This document shows positions 12,290 to 22,855 of a stretch of DNA of 64,000 bases, one piece after another. Positions within the stretch are counted from its first letter, which is position 1. The number at the start of each line of letters is the position of its first letter. The notes under the pieces are model-generated. The model saw nothing but the letters and a program-made list of their open reading frames with translations, was not told where the DNA came from and did not search any database. Origin of the DNA: Holothuria scabra (lineage: Eukaryota > Echinodermata > Holothuroidea > Aspidochirotida > Holothuriidae). A program made the position numbers and the translations under genes. The stretch is from assembly GCA_037179385.1 (NCBI GenBank), contig CM074184.1, positions 15,890,001-15,954,000 on the forward strand, read 5' to 3'.

Positions 12290-14099
12290 TATACAGGCCT
12301 AGCTCCCAAGCATTTGTGTCCTCTTAGCATCATAAAACAACTTAGTAGACAATATCCTGCTTTGTTACCACATTTTCATGGGCACATTTTCTGAAGACAT
12401 ACAGGTATCTGTTACCTTACTTTATTGCAAATTCAGCCACATTGCAAGCTATGTTCAGGAGATTTACGGTAGCACTAGCAACCAATGACTCAGACAACTT
12501 TGTTTTCCCTGAATAAACAGTCACCTTCTTTGTCAGATTAGTCTGCAAGCTCTTATCTACTTTATAACTAACTATGAGCAGATCATAGAGTCAGGGTCCT
12601 TGTCTAATGTGCCTTTAAGGAAGTCATAACTTTTTTTTGACAAACACACAGGAAAAATAAATTTGAATTGAATTGAATTTTGTTCATTGAGTTGATACCC
12701 AAAACTTAATGGGAGTGTTTTATGGTCACTGTTCACTACTGTACAGTACCACATGACACTGCTTAAACTTAGCAGGTTTTGTATCCACTAGATGGAAAAA
12801 GCTATAATTTTGAATTTTGTGGTTTCCTGATCCACTTGTGAGGTAGGGCTGCAAAGATAATGGCCTTGAAATAACTTTCCCCTGAAGATATAGACCCATG
12901 TTTTTTCAAGATGTGATATGGCCATGGAATCAGACTGTCCTTTTTTAATCAGTAACCTAAAATGGTCATAATTTATGTTGTCACAAGAAATGAAAAAAGG
13001 CACTGTACTAACCACAAAACATGATATAAAATGAGATGATGTTTCAAAATGCATACAATGAAAAGTAGCTCTCACGTATTAAACACGCAGGCTTGTGTGA
13101 TATCGCAATATTGTCATGGAAATGCTAGTGATATGGATAAATAGAAAATAATTATCGTGGCAGTCCTATTGGAAAAGTTTTGTGCGTAATTTGAAAAAGC
13201 ATCTGGTCACAAGTTTTTGAAAGCCAAATTGAACTTTTAAGAACTCACCCACAAAGCAGTTACTGGTACTTACAGTATGTACTATACAATATAGGGATAG
13301 TTTATTGTAATAACAGAAGTATGTGAATGGTTGGAAAAATTTGAATTTCATGAACAACTGAATGAGCAGCTTTAAGGTCTGAATTATATATAGAGTGCAC
13401 AGAATATCTAAGGGACGTAATTTATTGAGTCGATATCAATAAGTTTATGAGGATTTTGAAGGGTTCTATCACTGTAAAATTACATTGTTCTTTAAATAGT
13501 AGCTTCACATCCAAGAGTTCTACAGTACAAAAGGTTAGATATTTTTTTATTTAACTCTGGCTTGTAACATTTTTGTGCATAATTCATAAAAAGTGTCTGA
13601 TCACAAATTTAAACACAAAATTTAAGCATTAATTAAAACACATATTTGTTGTTTTTCTGTAGAAACTGGGGATTGTCTAAGCTTCACCATATGTCATTAG
13701 CACATAAAGAAAACTTGGTACACTTTTCAGGGATTCTGCCAGAAACACAAAAGGCGAGGGGATTCATAATTGCAAAACCCCAAGTCAAAAGTAATGTTGT
13801 CCTGGGCCTAAATTACTAGTGAGTTCAGGAAAACAAAAGCTTGCTTAAAGGCCCTGTAAGCTGCAATTTGAGTGGTTCCAAAGGCCAGTTATTTATCTAT
13901 GCTCCCATAAGTTCAAACATTCCTCTTTTACAGTAAAAAACCAAGATAGTGACAATTTTCTAATTTTAGGGAAATAAAAAGGGGGATTTTACCCACCTTT
14001 TTCTGGAAAGAAACCCCCCTTTTCTCTCCTTTGGCACAAAGCCTGCTTTTAACATCAGCCCCTAAAACAGTTAATTTGCACTATAAAACATTGTCATAG

Positions 14100-14982
14100 G
14101 GTCATTCCATATGAAATCAACAAATGGCTTGGCTGATCAAATGATAGATTTGGCTAATTTTTGGCTCATTTGTAGCAGTAGATGAGTTAGGAGGATATCC
14201 CAAATCTGAACTTTCTCGGCCATGTACTTTTCAATTAACGGCCTTTTAAAGTTCAGGTGCCACGCCCACTTTTGAGGGCTCGGGAACCTCGACATTCTGG
14301 GGACACAACTTTAAAAGGTTGCTAACTTTTGGAAGGAAGCAGGTATAGACCTAAAACTCACTTCCTAGTCCTAGTTTTAGATGTAGATTTCAAAAATGAG
14401 GTCAAAATGGTGATACTGTAGCTATATAAATTTAAAGTTAATGGAGTTCAAAAATTGGATTTTTCACATTAACAATTTTTCTGGGACATTATGGGGAGAT
14501 TCCTGCTCAAAATGTAGGCACACTAGAGCAACCAAATTTATAGCATATTATACCCTTATAAAGGTTATTTTCATGCACAAATATGAAGGCCACGTCATCC
14601 ACTTTGGAGGATAATTGGGGTGAAAGTTGTCATTTCGTTCAACTTCCAATAAATGTGACCTTGAAACTTGGGCAAAAATGGCAGCATCACCAAGAGATTT
14701 GGAATATAATACTATACTGTACCTGCTTCCTTCAAAAAGTACTGTAAGCAACCTTTAAAGTTGTTTTCCAGAACGTCGATGTTCCCGAAACCTCAAAAGT
14801 GGGCGTGGCACCTGAACTTTAAATGGTCATTTACTTGAAAAGTACATGGCCGAGAAAGCTCAAATTTGGGATATCCTCCTAACTCATATACTGCTACAAA
14901 TGAGCCAAAAATTAGCCAAATCTATGATGTGACCTGCCAAAATGTCCAGAAAATTTGTTGATTTATAAAACAGGTAGAATCA
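14100..14982. repeat. Large foldback element with ~240-bp inverted arms
   Basis: The left arm (about 14100-14345) reads forward through TTTGGCTCATTTGTAGCAG, GAGTTAGGAGGATATCCCAA, TCTCGGCCATGTACTTTTCA, GTGCCACGCCCACTTTTGAG and GGAAGCAGGTA. The right arm (about 14712-14982) contains the reverse complement of each block in the mirrored order. The ~370-bp centre is not paired. No transposase frame is present. It lies inside the intron of the membrane-protein gene. Confidence 0.85.
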
Positions 14983-15014
14983 CATCATTACATGGAAAGT
15001 CTTTGTGTGTTTTT

Positions 15015-15643
15015 GGTTTCGATGAAAGGAGAAACCTAAGCATTCATGATGGTGTGTGTGTGTGTATGTATGTGTGTATGTGCGTGAGCTTGTAAACGAT
15101 ACCTTGCTGGGTACAAACAGCTCACGAGAGTTGAAACCTCGCACGTCTTTCCTCGCTCACGCGGAGCTCATAACTGGCGTAGCTACCCGAAAATTCCGAC
15201 ACTGCAATGAGCTCTGTCACGTGATATGCAAGAGCCTGCCCTTGCTCGTGGTATTCACGTGCCATGCAACATAAACGGCTAAAGGGGAATTCCGACCATT
15301 TCCTTACGGGGAACAGTTCCGTGTACCCCGTAAGGCATTGAATACGGGTATGCCCTGTGTGCGTATGTGTGTGTGTTTGTGACACTTTGCTTGTTTACAC
15401 GATTTCTTGAGAAGGGAAGGTCTGACAGTTCTCAAACTTGGTACACAAATACCCCATACTGAGAGAAAAAAAACCTATTTCTTTTGGTTGAGGTCAAAAG
15501 TCGTCTGGGGTCACAGGGGGCCAAAAACTGAAATACTTGTTGACACAATATCTCTAGATAGGAAACTTGGATTAATTTCAAACTTGATATGTATCTATGC
15601 ATATTCATTTTGGTGGAGGTCAAATGTCATTTGGGGTCATGTG
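15015..15643 (+). repeat. AGGTCA-array element, head: hairpin, GT microsatellite, conserved block, first array unit
   Basis: It starts with a small hairpin (GGTTTC ... GAAACC), then CATTCATGATGG and a (GT)n tract at 15051-15080. A ~300-bp block follows (GTAAACGATACCTTGCTGGG, CATAACTGGCGTAGCTACCC, GAATACGGGTATGCCCTGTG). The first tandem units contain TGGTGGAGGTCAAA and CATTTGGGGTCA. The same head occurs at 22856. The array is cut at 15643 by a hAT-like insertion and resumes at 16803. Confidence 0.8.
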
Positions 15644-16802
15644 CAGGGTTCGATTTATAATTTTTTTTCTACATGCACTGGTGCATGTAGGTCGAAAAAT
15701 CTACATGCACAGCAAAATTTTTACATGCACCAAATAATCTGAAATTTTAAAGAAAAGCCTGCGAGAAAAACATGTTTGCTAAAGGCCTAGGAAGAGTCTA
15801 AAAGCAGAATTTGCATTTTTTCTATTTTGAGTAAAAACAAATGTGCAGATTTTTATTGAATTTTTTTCTTACGTGGCATGTTCCACCAGCCAGTTCCATC
15901 AGCAAAACTGACCCTCGCACACCGCAAGCAATGTCAAAGGGCCTTGAGGGTGTGTTTTTGTCTGCTTCAAGGGCAAAATTTCCCCATTACCTCACTTTGT
16001 GAAAGGATCATAGGAGCCAGGATTAGGGCCAGCTCAAAAATTTCAGGGGAGTATTGCCCCCTTGGTTAAAAATTTTTAATCTTGGAGGGGGGCAGGGAGA
16101 CTTGAACAAAGTCAAATCTTGGAAAAAAATGACACATGCATTCCTGGGCACAAACCAAAAGTGTTGTAACCCATGCACAACCCCAACCCCCCCCCCCCCC
16201 ATCTCTCTCTACTTTTTTCTTTAGAGCTGCTTGCACCAGCGCACACGCCATCCTAACGTATTGTGTATATGAATACTGTACTTGGAACGCCTAGCCTGTA
16301 ACGTTAATAGTCACCTTCAAGTTAAAAGAAGCCACATGCAAACTGTACATTACTACAGTAGTACTGCATGGACTTGTGTGCATTTGGTGAGCTTGACTCT
16401 TCTGAATATTCTTTGTGCGGGATTCCCGCAATCCCACTGCAAATGCAAACCCTGGTAGGAGGCTAGGAGCAACATTACTTGGGGAAGTACATGTGCGGAG
16501 TGATGATCGTTGACACTGATGATGCGGTACGAAAGGAGACACGCTCAAATTTTTTTGGAGAAATGTCTGCTTGTCTAACTAACAGTATGCAAGAAATAAC
16601 GATGCAAGGGACAATTGGGACAGCTATATATTAGGATTACTTTGTGCTGCAACTTGACTTGCTACATGTATTTGACCATGAAGTTTGTAGGCTAGGTCTG
16701 AAGTCTACATGCACGAAGTGCATGTAAGCCTCCACAATTACATGCACGTAGGAAATTCTACATGCACCCGTGCACGTGTGCACCCGGGTAAATCGAACCC
16801 TG
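15644..16802. mobile_element. Non-autonomous hAT-like transposon with perfect TSD
   Basis: The terminal inverted repeats are CAGGGTTCGATTTA and TAAATCGAACCCTG (14 bp, perfect). The flanking 8-bp sequence GTCATGTG is duplicated exactly (15636-15643 and 16803-16810). 8-bp target duplications with CAGGG-type ends are the hallmark of hAT elements. Both subterminal regions hold several CTACATGCAC/GTGCATGTAG words, plausibly transposase-binding sites. The ~1.1 kb interior has no transposase frame. It inserted into the AGGTCA array and so is younger than it. Confidence 0.88.
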
Positions 16803-17659
16803 GTCATGTGGGGTCAAACCCCGAAATCCTTGTTTACACGATTTCTCATGGCAGGATATGTTGATTGTTTATGATGTAAGAAGGAACCTATTATATTTTG
16901 GTGGAGGTCAAAGGTCATTTTAGGTCACATGGGGTCAAACCCTGAAATCCTTGTTTTCATGTTATCTCAAGGTAGGAAACTTGGATTCATTTCAAACTTG
17001 ATATGTGGATGCGTTATGATGTTAGGAAAAGCCCAAATTATTTTGGTGGAGGTCAAAGGTCATTTAGGGTCACATGGGGTCAAACCCTGAAATCCTTGTT
17101 TACATGATACATCATGGTAGGAAAGTTTGATTCATTTCAAACTTGATATGTTGAGGTGTTATGATTTAAAGAAGAATCCTATTTATTTTGGTGGCGGTCA
17201 AGGGTCATTTGGGGTCGTGTGCGGTCAAACCCCCAAATACTTGTTTACACCATATCTCATGATAGGAAACTCAAACTTGATATGTGGATGCGTTATGATG
17301 TAAGAAAAAAACCAGATTTATATTGGTGGAGGTCAAAGGTCATATGGGTTCAAACCCAGAAATCCTTGTTTACATAATACATCATGGTAGGAAAGTTGGA
17401 TTCATTTCAATCTTGATAGGTTGATGCGTTATGATGTGAAAAAGAACCCACTTAATTTTGGTGGAGGTCAAAGGTCATTTGGGGTCACATGGGGTCAAAC
17501 CCCAAAATCCTGCTTTACACTACATCACAAGGTAGGAAACTGATTCATTTCAGACTTGATATGTTGATACGTTATGATGTAAAAAAGAACCCAATAAATT
17601 TTGGTGGAGGTCAAAGGTCATTTGGGGTCACATGAGGTCAAACCCCAAAATCCTGGTTT
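16803..17659 (+). repeat. AGGTCA-type tandem array, ~140-bp units (middle part)
   Basis: Six units start with GTGGAGGTCAAAGGTCA or a close variant near 16901, 17046, 17191, 17326, 17461 and 17604 (spacing 135-145 bp). Each continues with TTTGGGGTCACATGGGGTCA, CCTTGTTTACA, ATCTCAAGGTAGGAAAC and GATGCGTTATGATGTAA blocks. The array stops at the GTTT target site of the 2.2 kb insertion at 17660. Confidence 0.88.
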
Positions 17660-19869
17660 GGGCAGGTCCAAGCTATTTGCACTGTGACATACGGGACATT
17701 TCAGAGATGTAAATGGGTCTGAAAGTTATGAAGAAGTTGGCATTCAAGAAACTTTTAGGCATACACAATTGTTGCAACTAACACTTTAATTAAAAAGGAA
17801 TAAAAACTTTTCACATCTTGTTAATTAGGTAAGATTTTAATTAAAAGCTAGTGTGACGTACGGGACCAGAGAATTTTGTGTTTTTGTGCTGAAATACTAA
17901 ACCTTAAAATGCTCTAAAAGTAAAGGTGAAGCAATCAAGGTAATGTCATTAATGTGCAGCCTAACCTTTTAAGTAATATACTCCACATTACTATAAAAGA
18001 ATAAAAAGTGGTTTTGTTACTGGGGTGACACAAACAAAAAACATCTTGTGACGTACGGGACATGTGACGTACAGGACAATTTGTCCCTATACAAAATGTA
18101 TTGGAAAAGTCTGATTTGGATTAAATTATGATCTATTATGAAAATACTGTACAGAAAATGCAAATTATTAAGAGTTGGAGCCCCTGTACTTACTCTAATG
18201 CAAGATAATTATCATACACATTTAAATGGTCATCCCTTTCATTTTATTACTGAAAGTTTGGCCACTTACAGAATTTAAAAGTTGGACTGAATACAAGACT
18301 TTAATTCTTCTTCTTACAGTACTGTAACATATACACTTTCTTTACACTATTTGTTATATTTCACTAAATATTTGTGAACATGAGTTGCATATATAACTTT
18401 GCAAAGTATAGCCTATGTTCTAGGAGTTTGCAAAAATGGTCGAATGACACAGTGTGTTGGGGGACAGTACAGTATATGTAGTTGGGGGCCAGGATCACTG
18501 TTTTCCAGTGCAAGATACTTGTTGGATGATTCAATGCAATATTGGAATTTTAACAAACCTAATTTTGCAAACTGTTTTTCTCTTCAAATGAACTGACCTC
18601 TTAGATACTGTATGTATACCCCTTGCCCTAACAGTCTTTTCCATTGATCGAGGTATTTGACAAACCCCCTCCCCATAAAATTTTTTTAATAAATGGATCT
18701 CATAGACGACAGCTGGTACAGGGCTGTTTTCTAAAATTTTGTCACTTGTCAAAATAATAGTAAACCAAGCTGTATGCTTTTATTGTTGCTTTAAAAACCT
18801 CTTGTCATGCAAGAGTTAAATGTGAAATAAGATGAAATTTCAGTTCAACTAAATCATGTACAATACACATGTATGCAAATTCATTTACAGTGCCACTATG
18901 TTAATATCAAGCATATGGTAAAATACTGTTTTGTAGCTCCCCTAGTATTGTACGCTACAGTATTACTTTGATACTGTAAGTACTGTAAATACCCTGACCA
19001 CATCTCCTTGTATTGAGCTGTGATCAATCAGAAATCTCCCTAGTTTTCCCTGAATTAAATGTACTGTACAGTACCATGCAACAGGAACTGCAATACTCTT
19101 AAAATCATTATGCCCTAATCTGAGAAAATTTTGGAAATTTTCACAAAAATCAACTAAAATATGTCAAGTTTGGAGTTGAATCGCAAAAATGCTAAGAGTA
19201 ATGATCATGGGCCATTTTATCTTTTTAAAAATGTCATCTGATAAACATCAAAAGGGTACATTGCTTAGTTATTAGGGTAGGGAACGAGTTCAGAGAGTTG
19301 AGAGAAGTTCAGTGTACAAACTCAATACAGTTGTCCCGTATGGTCACATTTTATAATTTGATTATTGAGCATGCTTAAATTATGTTTAGAGAAATCTTGT
19401 TGAATATATTTTTGTAGCCTCCCACAAATCAGAACTTTACAAAATATTTTTTTAAAATATTGTTTACTCTTTCATAAAACTCAAAAAATTAGGCAAAAAT
19501 TGTGACGTACGGGACACACACTTTTGGAATCTGCCTAATTAGCATAATTAATAAGGTGAGCAAAGTGAAGTACTGTATTTTCTTAAATTTTTGGAAGGGT
19601 GGATGCACTATGTCTCAGATAATAGTTACTCAAATAAATCATGTACAGTAGCTGGTTTCTGGACTAAATTTTTAATGTCCGGTACGTCACGCTCGTTTTA
19701 ATAATTATGCAAATTAGCAGCCTTCCATTCATTGTGTGTATTATTTTTTCCAAAAATTATATTAAATATGAAAACTTGTATCCTTAAGCTTTACAATGAT
19801 GCTAAATATGCCTTATTTCAATGAAATTTTAAAAATGACTTCATGGGATAGAATAGCTTGGACCTGCCC
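17660..19869. mobile_element. 2.2 kb TIR element with repeated GTGACGTACGGGAC sites
   Basis: The ends are perfect 18-bp inverted repeats, GGGCAGGTCCAAGCTATT at 17660 and its complement at 19852-19869. The 4-bp sequence GTTT flanks both sides (17656-17659, 19870-19873). The sequence to either side is continuous AGGTCA-array, so the insertion is clear. Inside are five direct copies of GTGACGTACGGGAC or a one-base variant (17684, 17853, 18048, 18064, 19502) and one inverted variant copy (19677-19690). No open frame looks like a transposase; the element is presumably non-autonomous. I cannot assign the superfamily. Confidence 0.82.
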
Positions 19870-20470
19870 GTTTACACTATATCACAAGGTAGGAAACTTT
19901 GATTCATTTCACACTTGGTATGTTGATGCGTTATGATGTACTGTAAGGAAAAACCCAATAAATTTTGGTGGAGGTCAAAGGTCGTTTGGGGTCACATGGG
20001 GTCCAGCCCTGAAATCCTTGTTTACATTATACATCATGGTAGGAAAGTTGGATTCATTTCAGACCTGATATGTTGATGCATTATGATGTAAAGAAGAATC
20101 CTATCTATTTTGGTGGAGGTCAAAGGTCCTTTGGGGTCAGAAGGGGACAAATCCTGAAAAACTTTTTAACACAATATCTCAAGGTAGGAAGCTTGGATTG
20201 ATTTCAAACTTGACATGTTGAAGCATTATGATTTCAGAAAGAACCCTTTTGATTTTGGTAGAGGTCAAAGGTCATTTGGGGTCATAGGGGGCCAAACTCA
20301 GAAAACCTTGTTTACGCTATATCTCAAGGTGTAGGAAACTTGGATTCATTTCAAACTTGATATGAGAATATCTTAAGGCATAGTATGAAATCTGGCTTTT
20401 TGAATGTAGAAATTTTTGGTTAAAAGAAAAACCAGTTACTAACAGGTGGAGTCAAAGGTCACTTTGGGTC
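19870..20470 (+). repeat. AGGTCA-type tandem array (last part)
   Basis: The array continues after the 2.2 kb insertion with about four more units, including GTGGAGGTCAAAGGTCG near 19969 and GTAGAGGTCAAAGGTCATTTG near 20258, then decays. The intron's pyrimidine tract and acceptor begin about 100 bp later. Confidence 0.8.
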
Positions 20471-20587
20471 ACCAGTTGTTACAAGAAATGTAGCATTTCA
20501 TTAAAAAGATCATGTATGTACCCTGTATTATCGAAACCTCAATGCATTTTTGGATTAACAACTTTTTTTCTTTTGCTTCTTTTTCAG

Positions 20588-20687
20588 ACCTTCTGCACCA
20601 CCATCTGGTACCCCAGGAGAAGATAAACCCCCATCCTATGATGATGTTGTCAAAGGAGGAGGGAATACTGTTTTGGGATTTGTCTAG
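20588..20687 (+). CDS. Two-pass membrane protein with PSAP/PPSY tail, terminal coding exon
   Basis: After the acceptor ttttcag the frame set by exon 1 reads PSAPPSGTPGEDKPPSYDDV and ends in LGFV and a TAG at 20685-20687. Two short motifs stand out. PSAP is the P(S/T)AP type that binds TSG101 of ESCRT-I. PPSY is a PPxY motif that binds WW domains of NEDD4-family ligases. Both are in the predicted cytosolic tail and only ~13 residues apart. Known membrane adaptors and cargo receptors use this pairing, so a sorting or ubiquitination-adaptor role is a reasonable inference, not a demonstration. Base composition is like that of exon 1. Confidence 0.85.
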
Positions 20688-21301
20688 CAAACGCAAAGAA
20701 TGGGGCTTCTCCATACTGTGTTACGTTACCTTTTAACTGGCCATAGAATTATAGAAACTGGAACTCCATGGAGTGATACAGTATGTGTATCTCTCCTCTT
20801 CCATGGGCCATTGGGAAATCCAGGACCACAAATGACTCACAACATTTTTCATGAGAATCCATGATCTTGTTGATGTGATGAGAACAGACGTGTACGTATC
20901 CTACTTATGGTTCCAGTTTAATGTTAGTCCATGTCATGAGAAGTAAAAACAAAAGCACACCGAGTCATCTCGCATGCAAGTGCTGACTCTCACTTATTTC
21001 AGAGGTAAACAGGCCATTTCCTGTGTGACAGTGGGAGGTGTTACAACCAATAATGTAAAAAAATTACCCATAACATTGTAATAAAATTACCCATAATTCC
21101 CTTACAAAAAAAGGTGTGGCAATTGGTTCCAAATTCGCAGGTTTTCACAGGTTCTTTCCAGGGGTTATCACAGGTTTTTGCATGAAAACCTGTGATTTCC
21201 CTTAACATTGATGCAGGTTGATCATTTGTCACAGGTTTGACACAGGTTTGACACAGGTTTTATGTGCAAAACATGTGGTGATAAAAACTAGGGTTAATAA
21301 A
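20688..21301 (+). other. Probable 3' UTR with candidate polyadenylation signals
   Basis: Following the stop there is no further supported coding sequence. AATAAA hexamers occur at 21080-21085 and 21296-21301. Either could end the transcript, but the true 3' end cannot be read from sequence and may lie further downstream. Confidence 0.35.
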
Positions 21302-21470
21302 GAATTCTTCCACAAAACCTGTGGCTTGATACTAAGGGCAAGGAAATGTGTGCAAAACCTGTGTCAAACCTGTGAGTAGAAGGTTCCAAAAACGTAGGTT
21401 TGTCACCCAAGAACACGCGTGATTTCCACGGGTGATCACACATGGTGCAGACACAGGTTGATTCTTTGGA
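21120..21470. repeat. Cluster of CACAGGTTT words
   Basis: More than ten close copies of the 9-10 base word (A)CACAGGTTT(T) or its complement AAACCTGTG lie in ~350 bp, with irregular spacing and in both orientations; three are nearly contiguous at 21230-21260. It looks like a degenerate minisatellite or the core of a small element. No coding frame. Confidence 0.6.
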
Positions 21471-22855
21471 TGGATAGTGTAAACCCACTTGTGACCGACT
21501 GCCAAAGTTCAGAGCACAATTTTAAATAGGTTCTAGCATGTCTTCTCACTGGAAGAAGATGGATCCAGTTGGTGGAGATTGTCAGCTGAAATTTGACCAA
21601 TTCAGATTTCACTGAGCTTAAGTGGTCACTAATACAAAGAGCTAATAATGTTGTAGTAGTGCATTTTTGTAACAGAATTTGGCTTCATCCATCAAAGAGG
21701 ATCACTTGAGTGAATTATAAAAACTTTTATTGTAATTATGTGTATTCAAGTTATTTGTGATGTTTAAGAGCCTATCTGTACATCTTCAGCTTACTCGTGT
21801 ACGTGATCACAATGTTCCAGGAAAGAGGCTCTCTTATTTTACTACCCTCTGTATATTTACTTACAGGATTGCCTATGTATGCATCCCCGAACCTACCTAC
21901 AGTACTTGCTTTTCTGCCCTGCTTACTGTACCTGTCAGTCACCTGCCTAAATCGTACACAAACCTGTAGGTAGAACCATATGAAGCTTACCTAAAGAAGA
22001 GTTGTTATGGTATCAACAATTTTTTTTACATTATTGGTTAATGACAGTTTTTACATTGTAATTTTTTTTTGCATTATTGGTTCAAAGATTTTTTGCATTT
22101 TTGGTTCAAGGAAAATTTTTGCTTTATCAGTTTTACAATTTCTTTTTGCATTTATCCATTGTTTTTATATTATGGGTTAATTAACTTTTACATAATTGGT
22201 TACAATAGGACAAGATTTGATAATTCCAAGCGGTTCTGTTGTCAGTTTGTTTACCCAAGTCTGAAAATGTAAAGTGGTCCAAGAATGTAACACTCCAGTT
22301 TTACTGTCGACTCATCTAAGCCTGTTCTCCAGCTGTGTTATCTTTTCATTCGAAGATTCGAAAGTGTACACAGTACATAGAAGTTGTTGAGGGATTGAAG
22401 GGATTGCATGTTTTACATAAGAGCCTTTCAGAAGTAGGAGCAACATTTGTTTAGTGACAGGCATTTTTTGAAAAGAGTATGGTTTCCACAAAGTATACAG
22501 TAATATCAAAACCAGTCTTTGCTTTTCACTTTCATTGAAGTACAAAAAATTTCTAAGGTTGATTGTCAGAAATGTTTTCCCTAGATGTAAATATTTTGCT
22601 ATGGAGTTTCTTAAAGGTCCTGTTTTGGGAAATGCTGCTGGCTCTTTGTAAGAGGCAGACCCCTTTCCTTAATCCTTGGTTACAAGAAGTCACCTTTTTT
22701 ACAGTGTAATCAAGTGTACATTTTTTTTTATTTTTCACACTAGCCAGAGGATAAAATTTCTTTAGAGCAAGGGAATGGGGCTCGATTGGTGGTCAGTGTC
22801 TTTGAGAATTTGAGAGCATACTCTATGGGCTAGGGGCAGAAGACAGTACCTTTTT
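21471..22855. other. No gene recognised
   Basis: A-T rich sequence between the convergent genes. A stretch at 22030-22210 repeats TTTTTGCATTATTGGTT-like words several times. Short open frames lack splice or similarity support. Confidence 0.45.

Larger units (their letters stand above)
11020..20587 (+). other. Intron of the membrane-protein gene (9568 bp)
   Basis: GT at 11020 and a pyrimidine-rich acceptor ending ttttcag at 20587. Joining the flanking exons rebuilds an Arg codon (AG|A) and keeps the frame to a stop. The intron is a nest of repeats: a ~280-bp MITE, a foldback element, an AGGTCA-type array, a hAT-like insertion and a 2.2 kb TIR element, each listed separately. I see no exon inside it. 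Confidence 0.75.

Noticed and set aside
15056..15385. Open frames on both strands in the array-element head (also 22854-23219)
   Set aside because: The same block occurs in several repeat copies in this window; the frames are by-products of a GT tract and a GC-richer repeat, with frameshifting differences between copies.
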